From positions 1 to 13,547 of the forward strand of contig JAEDFX010000064.1 of the NCBI GenBank assembly GCA_016297805.1: 13,547 bases of DNA. Direction: 5' to 3'. The translations under genes were made by a program, and so were the position numbers. Below the pieces are notes generated by a model, which worked only from the letters and a program-made list of their open reading frames with translations, ran no database searches and was not told the DNA's origin. Shown in pieces: positions 1 to 7,171 of the stretch; the first letter of the stretch is position 1, and the number at the start of each line of letters is the position of its first letter. The DNA is from Treponema sp. (lineage in GTDB: Bacteria; Spirochaetota; Spirochaetia; Treponematales; Treponemataceae).

Positions 1-84
1 TACTGTTTCCACTTCCTCCGCCCCCAGAATTATTTCCAGTAGTACTATTCCCACCCCCTGAATTACTGTTTCCACTTCCTCCGC
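1..84 (-). repeat. 63-base tandem repeat encoding a Gly/Ser/Asn-rich segment
   Basis: A 21-base string (beginning tactgtttccacttcctccg on the plus strand) occurs identically at 1-21 and at 64-84, a period of 63 bases or 21 codons in the partial exported protein. The intervening bases are Gly/Ser/Asn codons of similar type. More copies may lie beyond the window edge. Confidence 0.6.
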
Positions 85-259
85 TGCCAGAACCACTGCT
101 AGAATCAGAAGAGCCTGAACCTATTGTAGAAATTTGTGTTGATCCAGAAGGACCTACATAAGCAAAAGAATACATTTTGAAATTAAAAGCAAAAAGTATT
201 CCCATAATAATAAAAAGGGATTTATATAAACTGATTTTTTTTACCACTTGTTTCTCCAT
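1..259 (-). CDS. Exported Gly/Ser/Asn-rich protein, N-terminal part (cut by window edge)
   Basis: The first ~86 codons of a gene that continues beyond the left edge. The N-terminus has a Lys-bearing start, a hydrophobic stretch (about residues 12-32, including LFIIMGILFAF) and a likely signal-peptide end near FAYVGPS. From about residue 35 the protein is almost only Gly, Ser, Asn and Thr, encoded by a tandem repeat with a 63-base (21-codon) period. It begins 3 bases after the stop of the C11 protease gene, so it is the next gene of the same operon. The ATG at 259 has no clear SD. A GTG at codon 5 (247) has GGAG six bases upstream and may be the real start. Function is not recognised; a low-complexity linker or stalk of a surface or secreted protein is the likeliest reading. 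Its place behind a T2SS core makes it a candidate cargo, which is inference. Confidence 0.7.
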   Translation of the reverse strand, partial: MEKQVVKKISLYKSLFIIMGILFAFNFKMYSFAYVGPSGSTQISTIGSGSSDSSSGSGSGGSGNSNSGGGNSTTGNNSGGGGSGNS

Positions 260-262
260 AAA

Positions 263-1744
263 TTAATAAGCTGTATAAAATAATTTATCCAGCAAGCTTC
301 CAGATTTTCCGTTTTCAGTCGGAACCCACCAGTCACTATCCTTTATAAACGAGCATTGACTGTCGTTATTCTCAGCTTTTATATAATTGATTGAATGCTG
401 AACCGCCGTTGTTTTTGCAGAGAGTTTGGGAATAAGGAATACACCTATCATTGCATTCTGCGAATTTGTTGTATCCCCTGTTAGATTGATTTGCTTTTTC
501 AGTTCAGAAGAAGCCTTTGACAGATTCTCATTCAGAGTTTCATCATATAAATCAGCCAGCGAATATATATCCAGATACATATCACAAGGATACTGAGTAT
601 AACTAAAACTTTTGGAATTAATAATTTTCAGGAAAACATTTTCTCTGGTTTCTGCTGATATAATTGTTTTTGATAATTCACATGCAAAGTTTTCAAATTT
701 TCTCATTAACTCAGGAACCTTTTGATTATCTATAACAGTTGTTTTTACTGCTGAACTATCGGACATGGCCAAAGCAATGCTTTTTGGCGAAAAATCACAA
801 TTATTTAACGCTTCCAGTAGTTGCGTATAATTCCACCCCATTGATGGACTTATTCCAGGGCTTGCAACCGTATATAGTGATGAAAACTTCAGCTCATAAA
901 TATTTTCTATAACAGCCCCGAAACAAGTATCGAAACCTATTACTGAAAGTCCTTGATTTTTCAGAGCCTTTGCCTCTTCTGCAACAGTCATATAGGTTCC
1001 GGTTTTATCATCAATTGCTACTGCTCTATAGATTTCATCATTTAATGCAGAACCTCTCCAGCCAGTTCCATGTCCCCAGAATATAAGAGCATATTTTTCA
1101 GCTTGATACTCTGTTTTTGCAAAATCAATAAGATTCCGAAGTGTGTTGAAATTTCCCATATCAAGCTCAGTTTGTTCTGTTGCGGAAATTCCCAGCATCG
1201 GGCAATCCAATCTTTTGGAAGCAATATAATTACTTGTACTATTGTCGTGAACAACTTCAAATAACCTGGTGTCTGTCCAGTTTCCGTTTGTTTCATCATA
1301 ATTTTCAGATCTGTCAAAAAGGACAAGAACATTTAAATTTTCACATTCAGCCCGTTCCATCTGTTTCAAGTTTGCAATTCCATAACTTTCCAAATCATTA
1401 TCAGCAGCCATATAAACAATCAAGGTCAATTTCTTATCTTCTTTCTGTTCATCTTCTGAAATTTCATCTTCAATGTTCTGTTCTTCATTCTCAGATTTGT
1501 CATTTATTGGCTCTTCAATTATTGATTCCTGAAATTCCGTCTGTTCAGTTTCGTTACTTTCATTTTCACTTTCATTCTCAGTAACACATTCTTCCACTGG
1601 AATTTCTTTCACTGGCTCTTTATATACAAAAACCTCTCCTTCAGTATTAAAAAATCCAGTGTCGCAACTTGAAAAACAGAAACTCGCAAGCAGAAATTTC
1701 AAAACGATTTTTTTTATGGCATAACTCTTTATAATTTTTTCCAT
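263..1744 (-). CDS. Clostripain-family (peptidase C11) lipoprotein
   Basis: A 493-aa cysteine peptidase of family C11 (clostripain-like), probably lipid-anchored at the envelope. Seen: a basic N-terminus, a hydrophobic core and a spirochaete-type lipobox (F24-S-S-C27). A very acidic, Asn/Glu-rich linker covers about residues 45-105. The C11 domain opens with the strand and helix TLIVYMAADNDLESY (107-121). The catalytic pair is the His in WGHGTGW (H225) and the Cys in GFDTCFGA (C274). Family knowledge: C11 enzymes cleave after Arg or Lys and many mature by autoproteolysis; no processing site was assigned here. The start at 1744 has AGGAG five bases upstream. It follows the 151-aa lipoprotein gene by 8 bases and is followed by the Gly/Ser-rich gene after 3 bases. 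Its position in a T2SS-like operon suggests a secreted or surface-displayed protease, which is inference. The family call is firm; its dependence on the secretion system is not shown. Confidence 0.9.
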   Translation of the reverse strand: MEKIIKSYAIKKIVLKFLLASFCFSSCDTGFFNTEGEVFVYKEPVKEIPVEECVTENESENESNETEQTEFQESIIEEPINDKSENEEQNIEDEISEDEQKEDKKLTLIVYMAADNDLESYGIANLKQMERAECENLNVLVLFDRSENYDETNGNWTDTRLFEVVHDNSTSNYIASKRLDCPMLGISATEQTELDMGNFNTLRNLIDFAKTEYQAEKYALIFWGHGTGWRGSALNDEIYRAVAIDDKTGTYMTVAEEAKALKNQGLSVIGFDTCFGAVIENIYELKFSSLYTVASPGISPSMGWNYTQLLEALNNCDFSPKSIALAMSDSSAVKTTVIDNQKVPELMRKFENFACELSKTIISAETRENVFLKIINSKSFSYTQYPCDMYLDIYSLADLYDETLNENLSKASSELKKQINLTGDTTNSQNAMIGVFLIPKLSAKTTAVQHSINYIKAENNDSQCSFIKDSDWWVPTENGKSGSLLDKLFYTAY

Positions 1745-1752
1745 TTCTGCTC

Positions 1753-2208
1753 CTACATAATATTTACCCCAAAAGCATCATTCCATTGACTGCCATCCTC
1801 ATACACAATTCTGCTCACATACAAATAATCCACCACATAAGGTTCCTCAGGCACTTCACACAAATTCTGATCCAGACTTAAACAGCAATTAAACGATGTA
1901 AAAGGTTCAATTATCTTTTTTACACTGGCAACAATGGTACTTCTCCCCATAGATAAGGGTTCTCCATCCTGATCAAAAAGAGAGAACACAATTGTAAATT
2001 CCGTCACAGGTTTATTTTCCTTATTGAAGAAGTAAACCTGTAAACCACCTATTTCAAAATTCTGTTCCTCTTCAACATTTTCTGCTTCAAGTATCATTTC
2101 TCCCTTAATGATATAAGGAGCGTTATTTTTTCCATATAAAGCACAGCCAGACAAAATCAATGCAGTAAAAATCGCTATTCTGGCAAAACCCTCATTATAA
2201 TTTTTCAT
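1753..2208 (-). CDS. Small lipoprotein of unknown function (151 aa)
   Basis: Not recognised as a named family. The N-terminus is a convincing lipoprotein signal: a hydrophobic stretch (I11-L19) ending in the lipobox LSGC with Cys22. The mature ~130 residues look beta-rich, with alternating hydrophobic strands such as GLQVYFFN, TEFTIVFSLFD and VVDYLYVSRIVYEDGSQW, consistent with a small immunoglobulin-like or beta-sandwich domain, though this is only a pattern impression. The start at 2208 has AAGGAG about 10 bases upstream and overlaps the end of the preceding lipoprotein gene by 14 bases, so translation is probably coupled. It sits between another lipoprotein and the C11 protease lipoprotein and may work with them at the cell surface. 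Confidence 0.75.
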   Translation of the reverse strand: MKNYNEGFARIAIFTALILSGCALYGKNNAPYIIKGEMILEAENVEEEQNFEIGGLQVYFFNKENKPVTEFTIVFSLFDQDGEPLSMGRSTIVASVKKIIEPFTSFNCCLSLDQNLCEVPEEPYVVDYLYVSRIVYEDGSQWNDAFGVNIM

Positions 2209-2728
2209 TTTTTATTTTCTCCTTTTCAGTTTTCATATCATTCTTTGCATTTCTTATATATTCTTTGTAAAAGCTGATTAAAATTTCTCCCTGAGATTTT
2301 TTCCGTACAGAAATTTGATTTAAAATTTCCTCTGCTCGTTCAAAATCTTCACAAAGTATCATTTTTTCTACTTCATCTAACGCCTTATCAATTGAATTGA
2401 TTTGAAAACAATAAATTTTTCCTTTGTCATAAAAGGCATAATTCACCTCTTTAAGTTTCATAAAATAATTTTTACTTCCCTTAAACGAATAATTTCCAAA
2501 TCCAGAATCAGGAAATACAAACATACCTTCTGAATTTGTTATGGTATGATTCCATAATCCCTTATTACGACTTGCTGAAATTACAAAATCACTCACCGGC
2601 AGATTATTTTCATCTATTACAAAACCGCACAGATCTCCTTTCCCACTGATATTTGGTTTTGACGCACAGGACGTAAAAATACAAATCAACATTATGAAAA
2701 ACAATTTTTTATCCATTTTCTTCTTCAA
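2195..2728 (-). CDS. Lipoprotein with carboxypeptidase-regulatory-like domain (177 aa)
   Basis: Starts with a lipoprotein signal (FFIMLICIFTSC, Cys21). Residues ~30-90 match the pattern of a carboxypeptidase regulatory-like beta-sandwich: G-x-V-x-D-E-N-N-L-P-V, then TITNSEGMFVFPDSG and a GNYSFK strand. This domain type is common in surface and periplasmic proteins and is non-catalytic. The last ~70 residues are helical and charged (ALDEVEKMILCEDFERAEEIL...), perhaps a helix-turn-helix pair like a single TPR. The given start is TTG at 2728, which overlaps the stop of the 396-aa gene (TTGA) and has GGAAGG seven bases upstream. An ATG four codons inside (2716) is the alternative and gives an equally good signal peptide. 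Function unknown; the fold assignment is moderate. Confidence 0.75.
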   Translation of the reverse strand: MKKKMDKKLFFIMLICIFTSCASKPNISGKGDLCGFVIDENNLPVSDFVISASRNKGLWNHTITNSEGMFVFPDSGFGNYSFKGSKNYFMKLKEVNYAFYDKGKIYCFQINSIDKALDEVEKMILCEDFERAEEILNQISVRKKSQGEILISFYKEYIRNAKNDMKTEKEKIKNEKL

Positions 2729-3915
2729 CTTTCTACCTTCCTTGTTTTTAATTTTCCATTCTGATCTTTATAGAAAATCAACCTTGTTCCATCCTCGTGT
2801 ATAACTTCACCAATTTTTTTATAAGAAGTATTTTCCTTTTCCATTGAAACTTCTTTTCTGACAGTCGTAGCAATCTGCTGCGTGATATCCCGCTCAGAAA
2901 TAAAAACGTCTTGATAAAGACTTAGTATTGAAATGTCTATGCCAGATTCATAAGAAGTCTGAGTATTAACAAGAAGTTCTGCATCATATTTATATTCTCC
3001 ATTTAGCTCAGTCATTTTTAATCTTATGGATTCCACTGAAATTCCAAGGGCTTCAAATAACTCCTTCAATCTAAGGAAAACTTTAAACTCTTCTGATTTT
3101 CCAGTGACAGGATTTTTTTCATAAGAGAATTTCACACAATATGGGATGAAGTTCTCTTCTGTAATCTTGCACTCATTTTCCAATATGATTTTTCTTATTT
3201 CCTTCTGAAATTGATTTGTTTTTGGTACGGTTCTAAAAGCTTCTTCTGAGCCAATATTAAACTGTCTTGAATATGCGAATTCCGGTTTTCCATTCACATA
3301 TATAATAGAAGAAACTTTTCCCTTTTCTATAAAACTGCCTAATTTTTCTGGATAAAGTGATTTCAGCGTTACAGAAAGCTCATGCCCTGACGGATTTGTT
3401 TTCCATAAAAAATCACTTATGGTTCCTTTTTCGTTTCTTATAATCAAAAATAAATTTTCCAGAAATTCATCTTTATTTTCGCTCTGTGCAGAAGACTTTA
3501 CTTCTCTCTGAGGTAAAGATGATACTTCTTCAGTCATCGTTCTTCCCCTCATATGATTACTTTTATTCCCAATAAGCAAACTAAGAAAAACAAGCAGAAG
3601 AAATCCTGGTAATAAAATTTTTTTTCCATTAATTCTTCTAAATCTTTTTCCCTTGCAATCCTCTAATTTCAAACCTGCAATTTTTTTTCTGCACTCTGCC
3701 AGTTTTATTTTCTTTACAACTACAACATCAGAAAAAATACCTTTTCGGCCCGGTTTAAGTACTACATCAAAAGCATATTCATCAGAAAAGCAAGGATGCC
3801 GTTTTTCTAATTCCGAAAACACATATTTCTTCTTTCTTAAGCCCCATGCTCTGCCAGCAGGCAAGGGGAAAAAATATCTTTCATAGTCTTTTTTTAAAAC
3901 ATCTATTTTCTGCAA
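2725..3915 (-). CDS. Single-span membrane protein, possible T2SS platform component (396 aa)
   Basis: No named family recognised. Layout: a basic, presumably cytoplasmic N-domain of ~98 residues (LPAGRAWGLRKKKYVFSE, later KPGRKGIFSDVVVVKKIKL), one transmembrane helix at about 100-116 (ILLPGFLLLVFLSLLIG), then a ~280-residue presumed periplasmic part. The segment LKELFEALGISVESIRLKM resembles the ferredoxin-like pieces of GspL/GspM or PilN/PilO, but this is a weak resemblance. The C-terminus contains EDGTRLIFYKDQNGKLK. It starts with TTG at 3915, behind AAGGGGG seven bases upstream and overlapping the preceding gene by 13 bases. There is no in-frame ATG near. Cytoplasmic domain plus one span plus periplasmic domain in a gsp operon suits a bridge between the ATPase and the pseudopilus, as GspL is. 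The N-domain is, however, far shorter than that of GspL. Function is inferred from context only. Confidence 0.75.
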   Translation of the reverse strand: MQKIDVLKKDYERYFFPLPAGRAWGLRKKKYVFSELEKRHPCFSDEYAFDVVLKPGRKGIFSDVVVVKKIKLAECRKKIAGLKLEDCKGKRFRRINGKKILLPGFLLLVFLSLLIGNKSNHMRGRTMTEEVSSLPQREVKSSAQSENKDEFLENLFLIIRNEKGTISDFLWKTNPSGHELSVTLKSLYPEKLGSFIEKGKVSSIIYVNGKPEFAYSRQFNIGSEEAFRTVPKTNQFQKEIRKIILENECKITEENFIPYCVKFSYEKNPVTGKSEEFKVFLRLKELFEALGISVESIRLKMTELNGEYKYDAELLVNTQTSYESGIDISILSLYQDVFISERDITQQIATTVRKEVSMEKENTSYKKIGEVIHEDGTRLIFYKDQNGKLKTRKVES

Positions 3916-4244
3916 TAAACTTCCCCCTTACCGTACTTACCTGACCATGTACCGTAGTAAAGAATTTCCTTTTCTACATCCATAAAATCAGAAGCATCTG
4001 CCCATGCAATATAATCAAGGCTCCACATTGCTCTGCAATTTTTTTGCCATTCATTTAATGAATTGAAACCCTTTCCCATGCAGGTATTTCTAAAGCTTTC
4101 ATAAATAAACTCTGTACTTTCTGAACGGATTCTGTTTTCCATCAGACTTTTTTCAAGCATTTCTACACAACGGAGAGAAGAATTGGCAAAAAGTGCAAAT
4201 ACGGAAAAAATCATCAAAAATATAAATACATCAATAAGCTTCAT
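3903..4244 (-). CDS. Pseudopilin-like small membrane protein (113 aa)
   Basis: A short protein with one N-terminal hydrophobic helix (about 3-20: LIDVFIFLMIFSVFALFA) that runs into an amphipathic helix, then a ~60-residue globular part with Cys55, Cys70 and Cys111 (Cys26 is near the membrane). The pattern is that of a pseudopilin N-terminus (compare LLEVLVALAIFS in GspI-type proteins), but there is no prepilin leader with a Gly cleavage site. Asp5 lies where the conserved Glu+5 would be if the protein began uncleaved at its initiator Met. The gene starts at 4244 by a four-base ATGA overlap with the 64-aa gene and overlaps the 396-aa gene by 13 bases. The place after gspG is where minor pseudopilins H/I normally stand. 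Calling it a minor pseudopilin is inference; it could equally be an ordinary signal-anchored protein. Confidence 0.65.
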   Translation of the reverse strand: MKLIDVFIFLMIFSVFALFANSSLRCVEMLEKSLMENRIRSESTEFIYESFRNTCMGKGFNSLNEWQKNCRAMWSLDYIAWADASDFMDVEKEILYYGTWSGKYGKGEVYCRK

Positions 4245-4435
4245 TTTGCCCGTCCTATTTCCTCTAAATTTTTCTGTTCCATTAATTTCAATTCCAGTTC
4301 ATACTTTTTTTCATATCTGCGGATTTCACTTTTTTTTATCTGAAGGTCCGAATATAGAAATGTTGATACTATGGTAATCATCAGGAAAAGAATAATTACG
4401 GAATCTCTACTCCCAGGAAGAAACATCATAGGCAT
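4241..4435 (-). CDS. Tiny membrane protein with coiled coil (64 aa)
   Basis: A 64-aa protein with a hydrophobic helix (about 12-28, DSVIILFLMITIVSTFLY) followed by a highly charged helix (KKSEIRRYEKKYELELKLMEQ) likely to form a coiled coil. The reading frame is open up to an ATG at 4468. I chose the ATG at 4435 because a perfect ten-base SD (AAGGAGGTGA, 4441-4450) lies five bases before it. The gene starts inside the end of gspG (29-base overlap) and ends in an ATGA overlap with the 113-aa gene, so all three are probably translationally coupled. The shape fits a minor pseudopilin stub or a small inner-membrane scaffold (GspM- or FtsL-like topology). No family was recognised. Confidence 0.65.
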   Translation of the reverse strand: MPMMFLPGSRDSVIILFLMITIVSTFLYSDLQIKKSEIRRYEKKYELELKLMEQKNLEEIGRAK

Positions 4436-4883
4436 CTCCTTCACCTCCTTCCACTCCATCAGCACCATAAGAAATCACCACAAATGGCAAACTGGAAGGC
4501 ACGTTATTAGGCATACTTCCACTTTCTGCAGAAAGATATTTATAATCATTTCCCCATGGATCTTTTCCAGGTCGTCTGTCTACATAAGGACCATTCCAGC
4601 TATCAGGAACAGGATAAAAAGACGGTTTCTCCCATAAGGCATTTATCCCTTGTTCAGTGGTAGGAAAACGTCCACAATCCAAAAAATAACACTGCATTGC
4701 TGAACACAACTGATTTATCTGATTCCTTGCTGCAGTTTTTTTTGCCATTGAAATAAATTTTGAAGCAGAAACAACACTGCCAGCGGCAAGTACCGCACCA
4801 ATAGCTAAAACTGCAAGAGTCTCTACAAAAGTGAAACCCTCCGATTTTTTCCACCAGATTTTTTCTGATTTTGTTTTTTTCAT
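4407..4883 (-). CDS. gspG: Type II secretion major pseudopilin GspG
   Basis: GspG forms the periplasmic pseudopilus that drives substrates through the secretin. Seen: the prepilin site SEG|FTFVETLAVLAIGAV with cleavage after G16 and Glu at +5 (E21); a long hydrophobic N-terminal helix; and the GspG signatures GRFPTTEQGINAL (71-83), WNGPYV (96-101), DPWGNDYKY (108-116) and SYGADGVEGGEGDAYDVSSW near the end. The Asp- and Gly-rich C-terminal loop matches the calcium-binding loop known in the family. The length of 158 aa is normal. The start at 4883 is preferred over an in-frame ATG at 4907 because AGGAGG (4889-4894) stands five bases before it; this removes the overlap with gspF. GspF is upstream and the 64-aa gene overlaps its end. 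A prepilin peptidase (GspO) must be encoded outside this window. Very secure call. Confidence 0.96.
   Translation of the reverse strand: MKKTKSEKIWWKKSEGFTFVETLAVLAIGAVLAAGSVVSASKFISMAKKTAARNQINQLCSAMQCYFLDCGRFPTTEQGINALWEKPSFYPVPDSWNGPYVDRRPGKDPWGNDYKYLSAESGSMPNNVPSSLPFVVISYGADGVEGGEGDAYDVSSWE
4441..4450 (-). promoter_or_regulatory. Perfect Shine-Dalgarno embedded in gspG
   Basis: The minus strand reads AAGGAGGTGA, a full match to the 16S anti-SD, with a 5-base spacer to the ATG at 4435. It decides the start of the 64-aa protein and lies in the GspG codons for the conserved Glu-Gly-Gly-Glu-Gly loop. Confidence 0.8.
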
Positions 4884-4888
4884 AAAAT

Positions 4889-4894
4889 CCTCCT
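4889..4894 (-). promoter_or_regulatory. Shine-Dalgarno deciding the gspG start
   Basis: AGGAGG on the minus strand, five bases before the ATG at 4883. It supports the shorter 158-aa GspG with only seven residues between the two Lys and the Trp-Trp preceding the basic prepilin leader end. Confidence 0.7.
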
Positions 4895-4897
4895 GAA

Positions 4898-5785
4898 TTA
4901 CATCCATTTCATGTCATTCATAAATGGCATAAAAATATTCATAACTAGACAAAGAAGAAATACACCTGTTATTAACAGAAATACTGGCTCTATAAGAGAT
5001 ATACAAATTCTTCTTTTCCTCTCATTTTTCTGATTAAGCCAGCCTGCCATTTTTCCAAAAACTTCAGTCTTTCCACCAGCCTTATCAGCCATATAAAAGC
5101 CTTCCTCATATCGTTCACCAAGCTTAAGTGCATTCTCCAGATTCACACCGTATTCCAGTTTTTCTTTAGCCTCCTGAAAAATACGTCCCATACGAGTATT
5201 AATACCAAGAATCTGAACTCCACACCCCACTGCTTCTGACATTCCAACACCAGCCTTCAACAGAAAATCTATAATCAGAAATGTTTCATACAAACGGTCA
5301 TCACACATTACTTTTGAGATGCATAAAAAAATGCAAAAACAGCAAATCAGTAAAATAAAAATCATTTTGAAAATTAATAGCGGGCTGGTAATTTCCGTGT
5401 AGGTGATAAGAAAAAAACTTGATATCACAGCTAAAAAAATTACGAAAACGGGATAAATACATGCCTCAAGTAATTTCATTCTATTTTTATGCTTTCGTTC
5501 CAGTTTTCTGTTCAGATATGAAACCGCATCCTTTAAGTCTCCTGTCAATTCTGCCATAGTTATAAAAGACACATAAAAATCATCAAAATTTATAAACGGG
5601 CATGTGCGTAAACTGTTTGAAAAAGGATTCCCCAACTCAAGCTGACGATACAGGTATTCTGCTGCCTTCATAATTTGACTTTTATGTTTATTTTTTCTGT
5701 GAAACATAATTTTAAGTGCCTCAGAAAGCTCTAGCTTCTGCTGCACGTACAACTCATCCAATCTTCTTGTGAACTCTTCTACCAT
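4898..5785 (-). CDS. gspF: Type II secretion inner-membrane platform protein GspF
   Basis: A polytopic platform protein that binds the ATPase and helps extrude pseudopilins. Seen: a first T2SSF domain (about 3-105, with GNPFSNSLRTCPFINFDDFYVSFITMAELTGDL split over 52-84), a transmembrane pair (about 109-157), a second T2SSF domain (about 165-255, with LLKAGVGMSEAV and GFYMADKAGGKTE), and a C-terminal span (about 264-288). At 295 aa it is roughly 100 residues shorter than usual: the ~70-residue N-terminal piece before the first cytoplasmic domain is missing. The ATG at 5785 has GGAG upstream (GGAGTTGTAAATG) and overlaps the end of gspE by 32 bases. The call is secure from domain order and neighbours. 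Confidence 0.93.
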   Translation of the reverse strand: MVEEFTRRLDELYVQQKLELSEALKIMFHRKNKHKSQIMKAAEYLYRQLELGNPFSNSLRTCPFINFDDFYVSFITMAELTGDLKDAVSYLNRKLERKHKNRMKLLEACIYPVFVIFLAVISSFFLITYTEITSPLLIFKMIFILLICCFCIFLCISKVMCDDRLYETFLIIDFLLKAGVGMSEAVGCGVQILGINTRMGRIFQEAKEKLEYGVNLENALKLGERYEEGFYMADKAGGKTEVFGKMAGWLNQKNERKRRICISLIEPVFLLITGVFLLCLVMNIFMPFMNDMKWM

Positions 5786-7157
5786 TTACAACTCCATTCC
5801 AAAGATTAATTGAATGCATTTCCTGATTCTCATCTGTACTATCTACTTCGAAACATTCCAGTGCTTTAGACAAGAACTCTGAATAATTTGTACAGTGCTC
5901 AAATCGTCTTTCTATTTCTTCTTCACTCATGAATCTTGTTACAGCTGAAGCAAATTTTTCTTTTGGAACTGCTATATCTGCACACAATCTTACCTGTCCA
6001 TCTCTAAAATCGAGTTCCTGAATAATAACTCCTCTAAGAACCGAACATAGCATTTTCCGTTCAACACCAAGATTCTCCAATCGTAGCACCGACTCTCCGG
6101 CACATCCTGTATGAAGCGTTGCAAAAACCAGATGTCCAGTCAAAGAAGCCCGAATGGCAGCTGCTGCAGTGATTTCATCACGGATTTCACCAATCATAAT
6201 CACATCAGGATCCTGACGGAAAATATGGGAAAGTACTGAATCAAAAGTATTCCCAAAACGTTCATCAATCTGTACCTGACTTACTCCAGGAATCACATAT
6301 TCAGGAGGATCCTCCATACTTATTATTTTCAGACGCCCCTGAGTTCTCATTTCCAAATCCACCAGCATTGAAGCTATGGTTGTAGATTTTCCAGACCCCG
6401 TTGAACCACATACAAGAATCAAGCCGCTTTTTCTTATTTCCAAATGTCTGATTAGATCCAGTTGAGTTTCATTAAAACCAAGAAGATTCAAAGTTAAAGG
6501 TATTCTGCTTGTATCAAGAAGTCTCAGAACTAGAGATTCTTTTACTCCCCGATTGGTATCAACCACAATTACATCTGAAACTCTCACAAAAATTGGATTA
6601 TTTTTACCATATACAAATCTTCCATCCTGGCTTCTATGCCGTTCTATAATGTTCATTCCTGCAAGCATCTTTATTCGCTGGATAAGCTCTTCTACTCTCT
6701 CTTCCTGCAGTTCCATTTGTTTTTTTAAAGCTCCAGAAATTCTAAAACGGACACAATTTCCATCTATATGAATATCAGTTGCCTTTTGCTCTTTTGCATC
6801 GTGCAAAATACTGTCCAACAAAATTACTGCAGCAGCTTCCTTCTGTTTTACTTCCAGCTCTTTATTGAGTTTCTGATTTTCTGAATTTCCAGCCTTGTAT
6901 AAGCCTGAAACACATCTTCTAAGCTGTTCCCGGGTTCCCTTTACAAAATCTACCTTGACATCCCTCTTATACAATTCAGGACAATTCTCTCTGCTTCTGA
7001 CAGTTTCAAGAAAATCTTCAAAGGCTCTCCGAAGTCTTCCTTGTAAAACCACATCATCAGAATTTTCCACTAGAAACATAATTTCAGAACCATGCTGTTC
7101 TAAAATTGCAGCTCCATTGAAGAGGCAATATGCTGGTGTTAATTTAAATTCATACAT
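5754..7157 (-). CDS. gspE: Type II secretion ATPase GspE
   Basis: A cytoplasmic hexameric ATPase powering the system. Seen: a divergent N-terminal domain (1-100), then the core with Walker A GSTGSGKST (251-259), Asp box IISMEDPPEY (278-287), Walker B DVIMIGEIRDE (318-328) and His box GHLVFATLHT (341-350). The arginine-rich linker IERHRSQDGRF (171-181) is typical. Length is 467 aa, a little short. The usual C-terminal tetracysteine zinc subdomain and the QRLVRxLC segment are absent: the chain passes from LRGVIIQELDFRDG directly to a divergent tail. The start at 7157 has AAGGAG upstream, 14 bases after the gspD stop. The family could be confused with PilB, but the GspG and GspD partners favour T2SS. 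Confidence 0.95.
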   Translation of the reverse strand: MYEFKLTPAYCLFNGAAILEQHGSEIMFLVENSDDVVLQGRLRRAFEDFLETVRSRENCPELYKRDVKVDFVKGTREQLRRCVSGLYKAGNSENQKLNKELEVKQKEAAAVILLDSILHDAKEQKATDIHIDGNCVRFRISGALKKQMELQEERVEELIQRIKMLAGMNIIERHRSQDGRFVYGKNNPIFVRVSDVIVVDTNRGVKESLVLRLLDTSRIPLTLNLLGFNETQLDLIRHLEIRKSGLILVCGSTGSGKSTTIASMLVDLEMRTQGRLKIISMEDPPEYVIPGVSQVQIDERFGNTFDSVLSHIFRQDPDVIMIGEIRDEITAAAAIRASLTGHLVFATLHTGCAGESVLRLENLGVERKMLCSVLRGVIIQELDFRDGQVRLCADIAVPKEKFASAVTRFMSEEEIERRFEHCTNYSEFLSKALECFEVDSTDENQEMHSINLWNGVVNGRRVHKKIG

Positions 7158-7171
7158 TCCACTTCTCCTTC

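Noticed and set aside
1180..1584. 134-aa plus-strand open frame
   Set aside because: Antisense to the C11 protease gene; its His/Phe/Ser-rich product reflects the complement of the acidic linker codons.
4436..4468. Start of the 64-aa protein at ATG 4468
   Set aside because: It would extend the overlap with gspG to 62 bases and ignores the perfect SD just before ATG 4435.
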